In this document: positions 1-9,000 of the stretch, piece by piece
Layout: each line of letters opens with the position of its first letter
How positions within the stretch are numbered: position 1 is the first letter of the stretch
Assembly (NCBI GenBank): GCA_031253335.1
Contig: JAIRWF010000013.1
Span: 1 to 32,387, forward strand
Reading direction: 5' to 3'
From: Streptococcaceae bacterium
GTDB taxonomy: Bacteria; Bacillota; Bacilli; Lactobacillales; Streptococcaceae
DNA length: 32,387 nt
Position numbers and translations under genes: made by a program
Notes under the pieces: model-generated
The model's input: only the letters and a program-made list of their open reading frames with translations
Told to the model about the DNA's origin: nothing
Database searches by the model: none

Positions 1-1140
1 AGTACGAGTGATTTTGTTTCGGATAGTGACTCGACTTCAGACTTTGTGAGTGATTCGGATAGCACGAGCGACTTTGTGTCGGATTCTGATTCAACGTCTG
101 ATTTTGTTTCGGATAGTGATTCGACGTCTGATTTTGTGAGCGATTCAGACAGTACAAGTGACTTCGTGTCGGATAGTGATTCGACGTCTGACTTTGTGAG
201 TGATTCGGATAGCACGAGTGATTTTGTTTCAGATTCTGATTCAACAAGCGACTTTGTATCGGATAGTGACTCGACTTCAGACTTTGTGAGTGATTCGGAT
301 AGCACGAGTGATTTTGTTTCGGATTCTGACTCCACATCTGATTTTGTGAGCGATTCGGATAGTACAAGTGATTTCGTGTCGGACAGTGATTCAACGTCTG
401 ATTTCGTGAGTGATTCGGATAGCACGAGTGATTTTGTATCGGATAGTGACTCAACGTCTGACTTTGTGAGTGATTCAGATAGTGCGAGTGATTTCGTGTC
501 GGATAGTGATTCGACGTCTGATTTTGTGAGTGACTCGGATAGCACGAGCGACTTCCTTTCGGACAGTGATTCAACGAGTGATTTTGTGTCTGATTCAGAT
601 AGTACGAGTGATTTTGTATCGGATAGCGATTCGACTTCAGACTTCGTGAGTGATTCTGATAGTACGAGTGACTTTGTTTCGGATTCTGATTCGACAAGCG
701 ACTTCGTTTCGGACAGTGATTCAACGTCTGACTTTGTGAGTGATTCGGATAGTACGAGTGATTTTGTGTCGGATAGCGATTCTACCAGTGACTTTGTTTC
801 GGATTCTGACTCTACTTCGGACTTTGTGAGTGATTCGGATAGTACGAGTGATTTCATGTCGGATAGTGATTCAACGTCTGACTTCGTCTCTGATTCTGAC
901 TCGACGAGCGACTTTGTTTCGGATAGTGACTCAACGTTTGACTTTGTGAGTGATTCGGATAGCACAAGTGACTTTGTGAGTGATTCGGATAGCACGAGTG
1001 ACTTTGTGAGTGATTCGGATAGCACAAGTGACTTTGTGTCAGATAGTGACTCAACATCTGATTTTGTGAGTGACTCTGATTCAACAAGCGACTTTGTGAG
1101 TGATTTGGATAGTACGAGTGACTTTGTGAGCGACTCGGAT
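1..1140 (+). repeat. 30-nt tandem coding repeat ([10 protein letters not shown])
   Basis: Tandem 30-bp units encode the decapeptide [10 protein letters not shown] almost without amino-acid change; rare variants include STFDF, SASDF, DFL, DFM and SDLDS. Synonymous codons vary strongly. In most neighbouring units the serine codons swap class: AGY-TCN-AGY-AGY in one unit and TCN-AGY-TCN-TCN in the next. This gives a partial 60-bp higher-order period. Three adjacent units at 949-1038 are nearly identical and look like a recent local amplification. Confidence 0.95.
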
Positions 1141-2205
1141 AGTCTTAGCGAAAGTGATTCGCAATCAGAGAGTGAGCATGTGAGTGATTTGTTGTCTGAG
1201 AGTGAGTCAGGTTCTGAGAGTGCGAGTGAGTCGGTGAGCAGTGGGGATTCGGAAAGTTTGTCGGAGTCGGAGCAAATATCAGAAAGTGAGTCCACGTCAG
1301 AGAGTCTTTCTGACTTGCAAAGTGAGGAGGAATCTGAGTCATTATCAGAGTCTTCTAGTGAGTCTGAGAGCAATTATGACTCTGAAAGTGAGTATGCCCA
1401 CGACCAAATGCCAGATGCAGAAAATGGAGCGGCATCTGCTTCTGTGGGGCATTCGGTAACTATTGATAATCATATCAGCTTCCCAGCAGGGTCAACGAAT
1501 CAGCTGAATTTGAGCCAGTCCATGATTTCGAACGTCACGCTAAATGGCAAGACGCTTGCAAATCCTGGGATTACAATCAATCCAGATGGTACGATTTATT
1601 TCCCAGCTGTGGATGTGCCTGGAACTTACACGTTTGATGTGACTTATGTGGATCGCTACGGCAATGTGGTGCGGGTGACGGATACCGTGACAGTCACGGA
1701 TCAAACGACTCTGACGAGTGATCCAAGTCAGACGATCACGGCTGGAGATGTGTTCAATCCAGCGACAGATGGGCATTTGGCAACAACAAATAGTGATGGG
1801 GGCTCTGGTAGCGCTGGAGTTGCAAATGGGGATCCCGTGCAAGTAACCATAACGGGTCCTGATGGTCAGGTTGTGTGGCAGGGGGATGCGGCTACAAACA
1901 TTGATACGTCAAATTGGCCTGCGGGGGACTATTTGGTGACTTATACGACCTTGCGACGAGATGGTACGATTGTGAAAACAACGATGGTCTTGCATGTCAA
2001 TGCAAAAGTAGTAACGGAGCCTGTGCCTCCTCAATCGCAAAGTACATCAGAAAAGCAAAGTTTATCTGAGACGCAAAAAGCACTGCCTTTGACTGCAGAC
2101 ACAGAAAATAATACCCTTGCTGAAGAAGGGGCTGCTCTTCTTGGCACGGGGCTTTTGCTGGGGGGTCTCTTCAGGCGTCGTAAACGAGAAGAAAAAGAAG
2201 AGTAA
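1..2205 (+). CDS. Serine-rich-repeat surface adhesin, 3' part (5' truncated by window)
   Basis: The reading frame is open from base 1, so the N-terminus lies upstream. The visible 734 residues start inside a stalk made of about 38 copies of the decapeptide [10 protein letters not shown] (to about 1140). A less regular SES-type Ser/Glu segment follows (about 1140-1400). Then come roughly 190 residues of ordinary composition (about 1438-2010) that look like two bacterial Ig-like beta modules, and a C-terminal sorting signal: LPLTA at 2083-2097, a short hydrophobic Ala/Gly/Leu stretch and a basic tail ([11 protein letters not shown]). SRR adhesins are typically O-glycosylated on Ser/Thr in the cytoplasm, exported by the accessory Sec system and sorted to the wall. 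The downstream Gtf3-like genes fit that role. Two things are odd: the motif ends in Ala instead of Gly, and folded modules lie between stalk and anchor. Ligand unknown. The family call is firm; the function is inferred. Confidence 0.9.
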   Translation, partial: STSDFVSDSDSTSDFVSDSDSTSDFVSDSDSTSDFVSDSDSTSDFVSDSDSTSDFVSDSDSTSDFVSDSDSTSDFVSDSDSTSDFVSDSDSTSDFVSDSDSTSDFVSDSDSTSDFVSDSDSTSDFVSDSDSTSDFVSDSDSTSDFVSDSDSTSDFVSDSDSASDFVSDSDSTSDFVSDSDSTSDFLSDSDSTSDFVSDSDSTSDFVSDSDSTSDFVSDSDSTSDFVSDSDSTSDFVSDSDSTSDFVSDSDSTSDFVSDSDSTSDFVSDSDSTSDFVSDSDSTSDFMSDSDSTSDFVSDSDSTSDFVSDSDSTFDFVSDSDSTSDFVSDSDSTSDFVSDSDSTSDFVSDSDSTSDFVSDSDSTSDFVSDLDSTSDFVSDSDSLSESDSQSESEHVSDLLSESESGSESASESVSSGDSESLSESEQISESESTSESLSDLQSEEESESLSESSSESESNYDSESEYAHDQMPDAENGAASASVGHSVTIDNHISFPAGSTNQLNLSQSMISNVTLNGKTLANPGITINPDGTIYFPAVDVPGTYTFDVTYVDRYGNVVRVTDTVTVTDQTTLTSDPSQTITAGDVFNPATDGHLATTNSDGGSGSAGVANGDPVQVTITGPDGQVVWQGDAATNIDTSNWPAGDYLVTYTTLRRDGTIVKTTMVLHVNAKVVTEPVPPQSQSTSEKQSLSETQKALPLTADTENNTLAEEGAALLGTGLLLGGLFRRRKREEKEE

Positions 2206-2209
2206 GAGA

Positions 2210-2233
2210 AAGTCTGCTTTGGCAGGCTTTTTT
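2210..2233 (+). terminator. Terminator of the SRR adhesin gene
   Basis: The stem AAGTCTGC/GCAGGCTT (one G-U pair) has a TTTG loop and is followed by a T run, a few bases after the TAA stop of the adhesin gene. Confidence 0.75.
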
Positions 2234-2257
2234 GAATGCTTACTTTAAGGAAAAAAT

Positions 2258-2265
2258 GATAAAAT
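2258..2265 (+). promoter_or_regulatory. Extended -10 promoter of the glycosyltransferase operon
   Basis: TGATAAAAT lies just upstream of the start at 2275, with no obvious -35 box. Only 9 nt (AAAGGAGAT) separate the -10 hexamer from the ATG, so a normal start point would leave a leader of about 2-3 nt, with most of the Shine-Dalgarno-like AAAGGAG lying upstream of it. Read-through from the adhesin gene could supply the ribosome site. Confidence 0.5.
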
Positions 2266-2274
2266 AAAGGAGAT

Positions 2275-2583
2275 ATGAATGAGGTGCTTAAAGCTATCTG
2301 GCAATGGCTAGAGAATAATCCACATCCTCTGACAGACCTGAGGACGCTGGTCTGGTTTGTTTTTTTAGTGCTTATCGTTGGTGCTTGGCTTGCTGCGAGG
2401 AGGCGTTCACGGAAACGGACGGCTGAGGATGAGCAGGAGATGATAGATGAGAATTTCCAAAAAAATGAAGATGGCCTTTATCCTTGGGAGGTCAATACGA
2501 ATGATCATCCGAGTACGGTGAAAAAAGGAACGAAGCCTCATCCAATGGACAATTTACCACAGCGAGGACGTTGGCGAATATGA
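2275..2583 (+). CDS. Small single-pass membrane protein at the head of the glycosyltransferase operon
   Basis: This is a 102-aa protein of a family I do not recognise. Residues 24-41 (LVWFVFLVLIVGAWLAA) form one clear transmembrane segment. A strongly basic stop-transfer patch (RRRSRKR) follows, then an acidic hydrophilic tail of about 55 residues, which is predicted to be cytoplasmic by the positive-inside rule. Its stop codon overlaps the ATG of the first glycosyltransferase (ATGA at 2580-2583), so the two are probably translationally coupled. Position and topology suggest a membrane tether or scaffold for glycosylation or export of the SRR adhesin. Small proteins such as Asp4/Asp5 occur in accessory Sec loci, but I see no specific similarity. 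Function unknown. Confidence 0.75.
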   Translation: MNEVLKAIWQWLENNPHPLTDLRTLVWFVFLVLIVGAWLAARRRSRKRTAEDEQEMIDENFQKNEDGLYPWEVNTNDHPSTVKKGTKPHPMDNLPQRGRWRI

Positions 2584-3692
2584 CGTATTGGATTACCTGT
2601 CCTGCTGAAAATGAGTGGAATGCGGCGACAAAATCAGGAATTATTATTTCTCAAGATGCAGCAAAATCGGCGTCTGAGATTGGCTTTCGTGTCCTTCATT
2701 ATCCGAGGCTGTATGCTGGAACTCTGCGGGAAATGCCTTGGCAGGAGCGGATGGACTATTTGGAGGCGATAACGGCGCCTGTCATGCCAGGAGATGTGGT
2801 GGTGATTCAGTATCCGATTTGGACGAATTATGTGCGCTGGGAGAATGAGTTTTTTGATTATTTTGTGAATAACAAAAAGGGCGTGAAGCTTGCGGCGCTT
2901 GTCTGGGATGTGTTGTCCTGGGTGCATGATGATAGAGAACGTGATTATAGCGGGGATTGGTCGCTTTCAATGCTCAATAAGTTTGATGTTGTGATTGCGG
3001 CAAATGAAAAGATGGCGCGGCGCATGCATGAAGAAGGTGCTGTCAAGGGTCCGTTTTTAGCGATGGGGATTTCTGATTTGCGTTATGCGGGGGCTATTCA
3101 GGAAAAGAAGTTTCTAAAACGTTTGTATTATGTGGCGACGGGGATTAATCCGAATATGCTTGAGGATTATAAAGCCCAGACAGAGATGGTGTTGATTGGG
3201 CCGCATGGGGATTTGGGAAAGATAGCAGAGAAGTTTCAGCTGTTGGGTGCGATGAAGTCGGTTGAGATTCCGCGCGTGTTTGAGGGGGGATTTGGACTTG
3301 TGGATTATGGTCGGGATGCTCACTACAAGGGCATGTTGAGATACGGCGAGTACAATAATCCGATGAAATTATCCATGTATCTTGCTGCGGGGCTGCCGCC
3401 TGTGGTACTTGAAAAGTCTGCCCATGCCGCTTGGATTCGCGAAAAAGGGCTTGGATTAGTGCTGTCAAATTTGACAGAGTTGGATTTGGCTTTGTCAAAA
3501 TTGACAGAAGAGGATTATGCACGGTTTTTGACGAATATGGCGCCTTATTCTCGGGCGGTGCGACAGGGATGGTTTGTCAAACATACGCTCATGGAGGCGA
3601 TACGTTATTTGAAATTAGGCTTTGCGGATAAGCTTGTCAGATTTGACGGCGAGGCTGCTCGCTTTAGCTGGATACAAGGGGAGAAGAAGTGA
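2580..3692 (+). CDS. Gtf3/Nss-like glycosyltransferase, paralogue 1
   Basis: This 370-aa protein resembles the Gtf3 (formerly Nss, nucleotide sugar synthetase-like) glycosyltransferases that extend the glycan on SRR adhesins such as Fap1. Recalled family motifs are visible in order: an N-terminal MTYWIT strand, PGDVVVIQYPIWTN near residue 80, a VWDV strand near 110, FEGGFGLVDYG near 240, and the C-terminal nucleotide-sugar region NNPMKLSMYLAAGLPPVV near 260. The start is ATG 2580, because both paralogues begin at the same residue and GAGGA lies 11 nt upstream; an in-frame TTG at 2571 is less likely. It overlaps its neighbours by 4 bp on both sides. It is likely cytoplasmic and soluble. Sugar donor and acceptor cannot be read from sequence. 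It is the longest of the three, with a C-terminal extension of about 25 residues. Confidence 0.8.
   Translation: MTYWITCPAENEWNAATKSGIIISQDAAKSASEIGFRVLHYPRLYAGTLREMPWQERMDYLEAITAPVMPGDVVVIQYPIWTNYVRWENEFFDYFVNNKKGVKLAALVWDVLSWVHDDRERDYSGDWSLSMLNKFDVVIAANEKMARRMHEEGAVKGPFLAMGISDLRYAGAIQEKKFLKRLYYVATGINPNMLEDYKAQTEMVLIGPHGDLGKIAEKFQLLGAMKSVEIPRVFEGGFGLVDYGRDAHYKGMLRYGEYNNPMKLSMYLAAGLPPVVLEKSAHAAWIREKGLGLVLSNLTELDLALSKLTEEDYARFLTNMAPYSRAVRQGWFVKHTLMEAIRYLKLGFADKLVRFDGEAARFSWIQGEKK
3462..3477. repeat. 16-bp palindrome in glycosyltransferase 1 (one of four related sites)
   Basis: CTGTCAAATTTGACAG is a perfect palindrome. The same 14-16 bp palindrome recurs at the homologous position in paralogue 2 (4590-4603) and paralogue 3 (5608-5623), and an imperfect copy lies 31 bp downstream (3493-3506). 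It encodes the conserved SNLTE motif, so protein conservation may explain part of it. Confidence 0.7.
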
Positions 3693-4729
3693 CCTATTGG
3701 ATGACACATTTTTGGAGTACGAATCCACATGATAATGCGACAAAAGCAATTTTTATTGTGCAGAAAAATACGGCGAATACAGCACTATCACTGGGTTATT
3801 CTGAGCTGAATTATACGGGTTTTCCGGATTTATCGAATAACCCTGAGCGGCGCAAGCGTCTTTTGGTGGGGCTGTTGTCCTCGGTGCAGGCTGGAGATAC
3901 GGTCGTGGTGCAGTTTCCATTGTGGACAATGCTGAATTTTCAGGCGGAGTTTTTTGATTTTCTCAAGGCGCGAGGCACTGTTCTTGTTGCGTTGATTCAT
4001 GATGTGCCGACTTGGCAATGGTGGGAGGGGGGAGAGCCCTATGATCCAAATAAGGATTTTTGGCTTACGCAGTTGAAGAAATTTGATGCGCTCATCACGG
4101 CGAACGATAAGATGTCTCATCGCCTTCAAGAGGACGGCATCACAGCGCCTATGGTTGCCATGCAGCTTTGGGATTATCACTATGATGGCTTTCTAAAGGA
4201 GAAGACCTTCAAAAAGCAGCTCTATTATGCAGGTGGCAGAAAGATTGAGTCGATTGATTATAAAGCGAGTACACCTTTGCTGATTACAGCAGATGCTGTG
4301 AAGGAAACGCAAAATCTAGGTTCCGTACAGCTAATAGGTACGCATGATTCCAGAGAATTGATGACGATGTTTGATGGCGGGTTTGGCGTGGTCAATTATC
4401 ACAACATCCATGAACGGTCAAATTTTAACTGGGATTATTATGGACAATTCAACAATCCGACCAAACTATCAATGTACCTTGCTGCAGGGCTTCCTGTTAT
4501 TGTACCGTCAAATTCTGCGCACGCAGACTGGGTCAAAAATCGTGGTGTCGGCCTTGTGCTGGATGACTTGAACACGATTGACGGGCTTTTGTCAAATTTG
4601 ACAGAAGCGGATTACGAGGCCATGCTTGAGGCTGTCAAACCTTGGCAAGAAGCCGTCAGCGAAGGCTTCTTTGTCAGACGCGCGCTATTAGAGCTAGTCA
4701 ATGTACTTGAGTTAGGTCTTGATCTATGA
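3689..4729 (+). CDS. Gtf3/Nss-like glycosyltransferase, paralogue 2
   Basis: This 346-aa paralogue of its two neighbours starts at GTG 3689, which overlaps the TGA of the previous gene (GTGA) and follows GGGGAGAAGAA. It shows the same motif order: MTYWMT at the N-terminus, AGDTVVVQFPLWT near 70, LIHDV near 100, FDGGFGVVNY near 230 and NNPTKLSMYLAAGLPVIV near 255. It is probably a cytoplasmic GT-B-like transferase adding sugars to the SRR protein, acting after or beside paralogues 1 and 3. The differences between copies in the central region suggest different acceptors or donors, not simple gene dosage. This is inference from synteny and family. Confidence 0.8.
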   Translation: MTYWMTHFWSTNPHDNATKAIFIVQKNTANTALSLGYSELNYTGFPDLSNNPERRKRLLVGLLSSVQAGDTVVVQFPLWTMLNFQAEFFDFLKARGTVLVALIHDVPTWQWWEGGEPYDPNKDFWLTQLKKFDALITANDKMSHRLQEDGITAPMVAMQLWDYHYDGFLKEKTFKKQLYYAGGRKIESIDYKASTPLLITADAVKETQNLGSVQLIGTHDSRELMTMFDGGFGVVNYHNIHERSNFNWDYYGQFNNPTKLSMYLAAGLPVIVPSNSAHADWVKNRGVGLVLDDLNTIDGLLSNLTEADYEAMLEAVKPWQEAVSEGFFVRRALLELVNVLELGLDL

Positions 4730-5742
4730 CAAAATGGATTACGTGCCTTGCAGGGACAGGCAACACCATGTATGATGCACCTCAAGAAGTTGCAAGAATC
4801 GCTGAAACCATAGGCTTTCAGACTATTTATTATGCGCACTATGACAACGTGGATAATCAGCATGAGATGCGATTGACTTATTTTGAATCGCTTTTATCGC
4901 AAATTCAGCCTGGAGATACGGTTGTGGTGCAGTTTCCGACAGGCCTTGTCAATGCAAACTATAACGAAGAATTTTATACAATCCTGCGCGAGAAATCAGG
5001 TGTGAAGCTGATTGCTTTTCTCCATGATGTCCGCACCTATATCTACGCGGGGCAAAACTACGACCCGAAAACAGACCTCACGCTCAAGTGGTTGCGCCTG
5101 TTTGATTGCTTGATTGTCCACAACGCCAAGTTTATAGAAAGGCTCCGAGCAGACAGCGTGCAAGTTCCCATGGTGAACATGCATCTTTTTGATTTTTGCT
5201 ATGACGGCCCCTTGCAAGAAAAGCACCTCTTGCCCAAGGTCTATTACACGAGCGGCAGGCGTGTTCGCCTCATTGATTACCACGCGAAGACACATTTGAA
5301 CATCATTGGTGGCCGCTTTGGCGAGGATCAGCTCAATATTCATTATTTTGACAAGATGGAGAACAAAGCGATTCCTGCTATTTTCGACGGTGGCTTTGGC
5401 CTCGCAGATACCCTTCCCAACTTTTCCATCAACTTTGGCAAGCTCGATTGGGAAACCTATAACCAGCTCAACAACCCTTTCAAACTCTCGCTCTATCTCG
5501 CTTCAGGCCTTCCAGTGATTGTCTCCTCACAGTCCGCCCACGCTGCCTGGATCCAAGAAAAAAACATCGGACTGATACTTGATAATCTCAACGACATCGA
5601 CGACGCCCTGTCAAATTTGACAGAAGACGACTATCAAGCGATGCTTGCTGCCATCAAACCCTATCAAAAAGCTGTTAGTACTGGCTATTTTGCAAAACGC
5701 GCTCTGATGGAAGCCATTCGCACGCTTTCATTAACAGTTTAG
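4726..5742 (+). CDS. Gtf3/Nss-like glycosyltransferase, paralogue 3
   Basis: This 338-aa third tandem copy starts at ATG 4726, overlapping the preceding TGA (ATGA). Motifs include MTKWIT, PGDTVVVQFPTG near 65, FLHDVRTY near 100, FDGGFGLAD near 220 and NNPFKLSLYLASGLPVIV near 250, with SAHAAWI just after. It is the last gene of the coupled operon and is followed by the structured GC-rich intergenic element. Its third-position usage is visibly richer in C than that of paralogue 1, so the copies are probably old duplicates or separately acquired. Role inferred: glycan building on the SRR adhesin. Confidence 0.8.
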   Translation: MTKWITCLAGTGNTMYDAPQEVARIAETIGFQTIYYAHYDNVDNQHEMRLTYFESLLSQIQPGDTVVVQFPTGLVNANYNEEFYTILREKSGVKLIAFLHDVRTYIYAGQNYDPKTDLTLKWLRLFDCLIVHNAKFIERLRADSVQVPMVNMHLFDFCYDGPLQEKHLLPKVYYTSGRRVRLIDYHAKTHLNIIGGRFGEDQLNIHYFDKMENKAIPAIFDGGFGLADTLPNFSINFGKLDWETYNQLNNPFKLSLYLASGLPVIVSSQSAHAAWIQEKNIGLILDNLNDIDDALSNLTEDDYQAMLAAIKPYQKAVSTGYFAKRALMEAIRTLSLTV

Positions 5743-5925
5743 GGCGTGTCTATCTGCGCCACTTCGTGGCTACGCTGTCCGCTCTCGCTAGGCGGGCAAA
5801 GCCCGCAAGTCGAGCCGCAAAAACCGTTTTGCTTTTGAAGGCGAACTCAGCGACGCGTTCATTTACTTGGCCGCCTGGCCAAGCGCTATCGCGTGGCTCG
5901 ACGAAAAAGCAGGTTTTTAGAGGTA
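5743..5925. repeat. GC-rich hairpin-dense intergenic element
   Basis: This 180-bp stretch is much more GC-rich than the flanking intergenic DNA and contains nested inverted repeats: GCCAC/GTGGC (5758-5770), GCGGGC/GCCCGC (5792-5806), and an outer pair GTCGAGCC (5809-5816) with GGCTCGAC (5895-5902). The outer pair encloses GCAAAA/TTTTGC (5817-5832) and CTTGGCC/GGCCAAG (5866-5883). This gives a branched fold of about 94 nt. It could be a dispersed repeat of MITE type or a structured RNA. No promoter is evident inside it. One plus-strand frame is open for about 60 codons but has no start signal. Confidence 0.55.
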
Positions 5926-5988
5926 ACCTTTAAAAAGTCTGCTCGCAGGGCATTTTTTCCTACCCAAACTAGCGCAATCGCCAAAAAT

Positions 5989-6028
5989 GTGATAAAATGA
6001 AAATAGCGATTTACAGCTATTTGGAGGA
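5989..6028 (+). promoter_or_regulatory. Promoter, 5' hairpin and RBS of the second SRR gene
   Basis: An extended -10 box TGATAAAAT (5990-5998) predicts transcription start near 6005. The leader contains AAATAGC (6001-6007), able to pair with GCTATTT (6016-6022), so a small hairpin directly abuts the strong Shine-Dalgarno GGAGGA before ATG 6031. The start of this gene is therefore well supported. Confidence 0.6.
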
Positions 6029-6030
6029 TA

Positions 6031-9000
6031 ATGGCAGAAGAAGAGGACTTATACGGGGCCAATCTGGATAACGGATACGGTCACAAACGCGAGAAACGCA
6101 CGCGTTTTGAGTCTATTTCGGCTGAAATCTCAGAGTCTGAGAGTCAGTCGCTTTTTGAAATCTATTTTTCAGAGAGTGAGTCGCGCGAGCTCTCTGATTT
6201 TTTGTATCGCTCAGATAGCGAGTCCCGCTCAGCATCTGAGCATGAAAGTGCCGTTATTTCGGGCTCTTTGAGAGCTTCTGAGAGTGACTCTGAGTCCTTG
6301 ATTAACTTGGAGAGCATGATAAATTCAGACTCCATGAGCTATTCGACAGGTGAGTCGGACATGGAGTCTTTAACAATTTCTGGTTCATTATCTGAGTCAG
6401 AAAGCCATATCGTGAGTGCCTCTACATCAGCCTCAGAGTCAGATAGTCTCGTTGGCTCAGACTCTGCTAGCCTCTCTCTAGGAGATTCAGAAAGCGAAGA
6501 GGACTCCTTTGCACAATCCGACCACCTTTCTGAGGAGACCTCTCTTTCTCTCATTGATTCACAGAGCGTCTCTGAGATTGTATCAGGCGAAAAGTCTTTA
6601 TCCGCCTCTGACTCCCTTGTTGGATCAATCCTAGCCTCTGAGTCCCTCTCTGAAGCTTTCTCCAATCAAGAAGCTTCCAACATCCTTATCTGGCGCTCTG
6701 AGAGTGAGTCGGCCTCTGAGATGGACTCCCTATCCGAAGAAGATTCACTTGCAATTTCCGAAATCCTCTATAATCGTGACTCCGAAGCAGCTTCCGATAG
6801 TCTTAGTGAGTATTTAGTAGACTCTACATCTATCTCGGACTCCATGTATCAAGTCGCTTCAGAGTTCAAATCAACCTCTGCTGAAAAAGCACTTTCTGAA
6901 AGTCTCTCAGAAAGCGAAAGACGCCTCTTCTCAGAGAGCGAAAGTACATCACTTGAGGACTCTTTGTCACAGTCTGAATCACTTGCCTCTTCATTGAGTC
7001 TCTCTCTCGCTGAGTCCGAAAATGCGCGCGTCAATATTTCGCTATCCGAGTCTGAAAGTACGCGAGAAAGCTATAGCACGTCACTTCGGATTCAAAATTC
7101 AGTTTCCGTGTCCTATTCTGAGTCTGAGAGTGCGACCTACTCGGACTCTGTCTTTGAATCTATCTCATCTTCAGACAGTCTTCGCCTTGCCTATTCTTAC
7201 TCAGAGTCGATGAGTGAGTCCTTCTCACTTGTCATGTCAGCACGTGAGCGCGTGCTCTTCTCGGAGTCCGAGTCCGAGCGAGCTGTTCACGTGGCTTCTG
7301 AAAAGGCAAGTGAGGATCTTTCGTTATCAGTGAGTGAGAGCATATCCGCTTCCCACTCTCAGAGTGCCTGGGCCATTGACTCCGAGCTTGAAAGCGCGTC
7401 CCTCCTGGCATCAGCATCTGATTCTATTTTACTTGCGATTTCGCTGATTGAGTCCGAAAAGCAGTCCGAAAAACAGTCTGAAAAAGACTCTGAGGCAAAC
7501 TCTACAGATGACTCCCTGATTGACTCTACCTCTCAAAGTGAGGTGTTATCAGAGTCAGCATCAGTTGTACAAAGCGAGGCAGATTTTGAATCAGCCTCAC
7601 TGAGCGAGGAAGCTTCTTTGTCCACATCTGAGGAACAAAGCGACAAAGACTCCGAGTATGCCAAGGAAAGCACTCAGCTTTTTGAGTCAAACATCTTATC
7701 TGAAAGTGAATCCCAGTTCCAGTCCACATCAGAAAGTAACAAAATTTTTGAGTCTGAAATCCTTTCAGAAAGCATCTCAAACCAAATCTCAGAATCAGAA
7801 CAACAAGTCACCTCTGAGTCTCTGATGCGCTCTGAAAGTGAGAGCCTAAGCCTTTCTCTTAAAGATAATAAAGAAAATTCAGTCTCCCTCTCAAACTCAG
7901 AGAGTGTCTCCACAGCAACGTCTCACTTTGAGAGCGAAGAAAAATCAAACTCCATCAGTGAGTCAGACTTTAAGTCTCAATCTGACAGTAAAGCAAACGC
8001 TGAGTCTCTGATGCGCTCTGAAAGCCTCTCGCTCTCCCTGTCCGAAGAGACCAGTACGTCAGAGATGGCTGCAGAGTCCCTACTCTTTTCGCAAGAAATG
8101 TCTGAACTCGCTTTTGCTCTGCACTCCGCAGAGATACTCGAGTCCATGAGCCACTCCGAGATAGCTTCTACCTCGCATGCTGAGTCAGATCTATTAAGCG
8201 AATCACTATCAGACTCACTCGCATCCTCGCTCTCTTTTTCAGTGAGCGAAAGTGTGTCCCTTTCAGAGTATGAAAGCAACTCACTCTTCAAATCCCTCTC
8301 ACTTGTTGTCTCTGACAGTGAGTCAGAGCGCTTCTCAGGGGAAGGCTCCCGATCAGAAAGCGCTTCTGAACTTGCATCCAACTCACACTCTCTTGAAATT
8401 GAAGGCGAGCGTATTGAGTTTGAGCTTGCAAGCGCGCAAATGTCTGATAGCGAGTCTCTCGCACTCTCCGAGGAAACCTCTCTTGAAAAAGTTCATTCCC
8501 AGAAAACTTCAGAGAGTGTCTCAGATGAAACTTCAGAAAAAGAAAGCCACACGCACTCTGAAAACGAAAAAGACTCCGAGAGCCTCTCATTAGTAACCTC
8601 CATGATTGAGAGCGAACGCCAAGAAGAAACACGCCAAAACTCTGAAAAAGAGAGTGACTCGCTAAGTCTTGAGGAGAGTACACAAGAAAGTGCCTCTATC
8701 CAAAACTCTGAAAAAGAGAGTGATTCGCTAAGCCTTGAAGAGAGCACACAAGAAAGTGCCTCTACCTCAGAAGCAAAATCTGCCCAAACCTCTCAATCCG
8801 AGTCGCAACAAGCTTCAGAAAAAGCCTCCGAGAAAGAAAGTGAAAGTCTATCAGGCATGACGTCTGAGAAAAATTCCACTTCTCTATCTGAAAGCAACTC
8901 CGATCTTGAAAACCAATCCTTTGAGATATCTCAGGAAGTCTCTCTCCTTGACTCAGAGATTGAAAGTACAGAAAACTCAGATAAAGAGAGTGACTCGCTA

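Noticed and set aside
1-1140. CRISPR-like array from the regular 30-nt spacing
   Set aside because: Units are contiguous, in frame and coding, with no unique spacers.
2571-2579. Upstream TTG start for the first glycosyltransferase
   Set aside because: Paralogues align from the ATG at 2580, which also has better spacing to GAGGA and gives the ATGA overlap.
5744-5933. Protein-coding reading of the GC-rich intergenic element
   Set aside because: A frame of about 60 codons is open but has no start codon or RBS of its own, and the hairpin symmetry explains the composition better.
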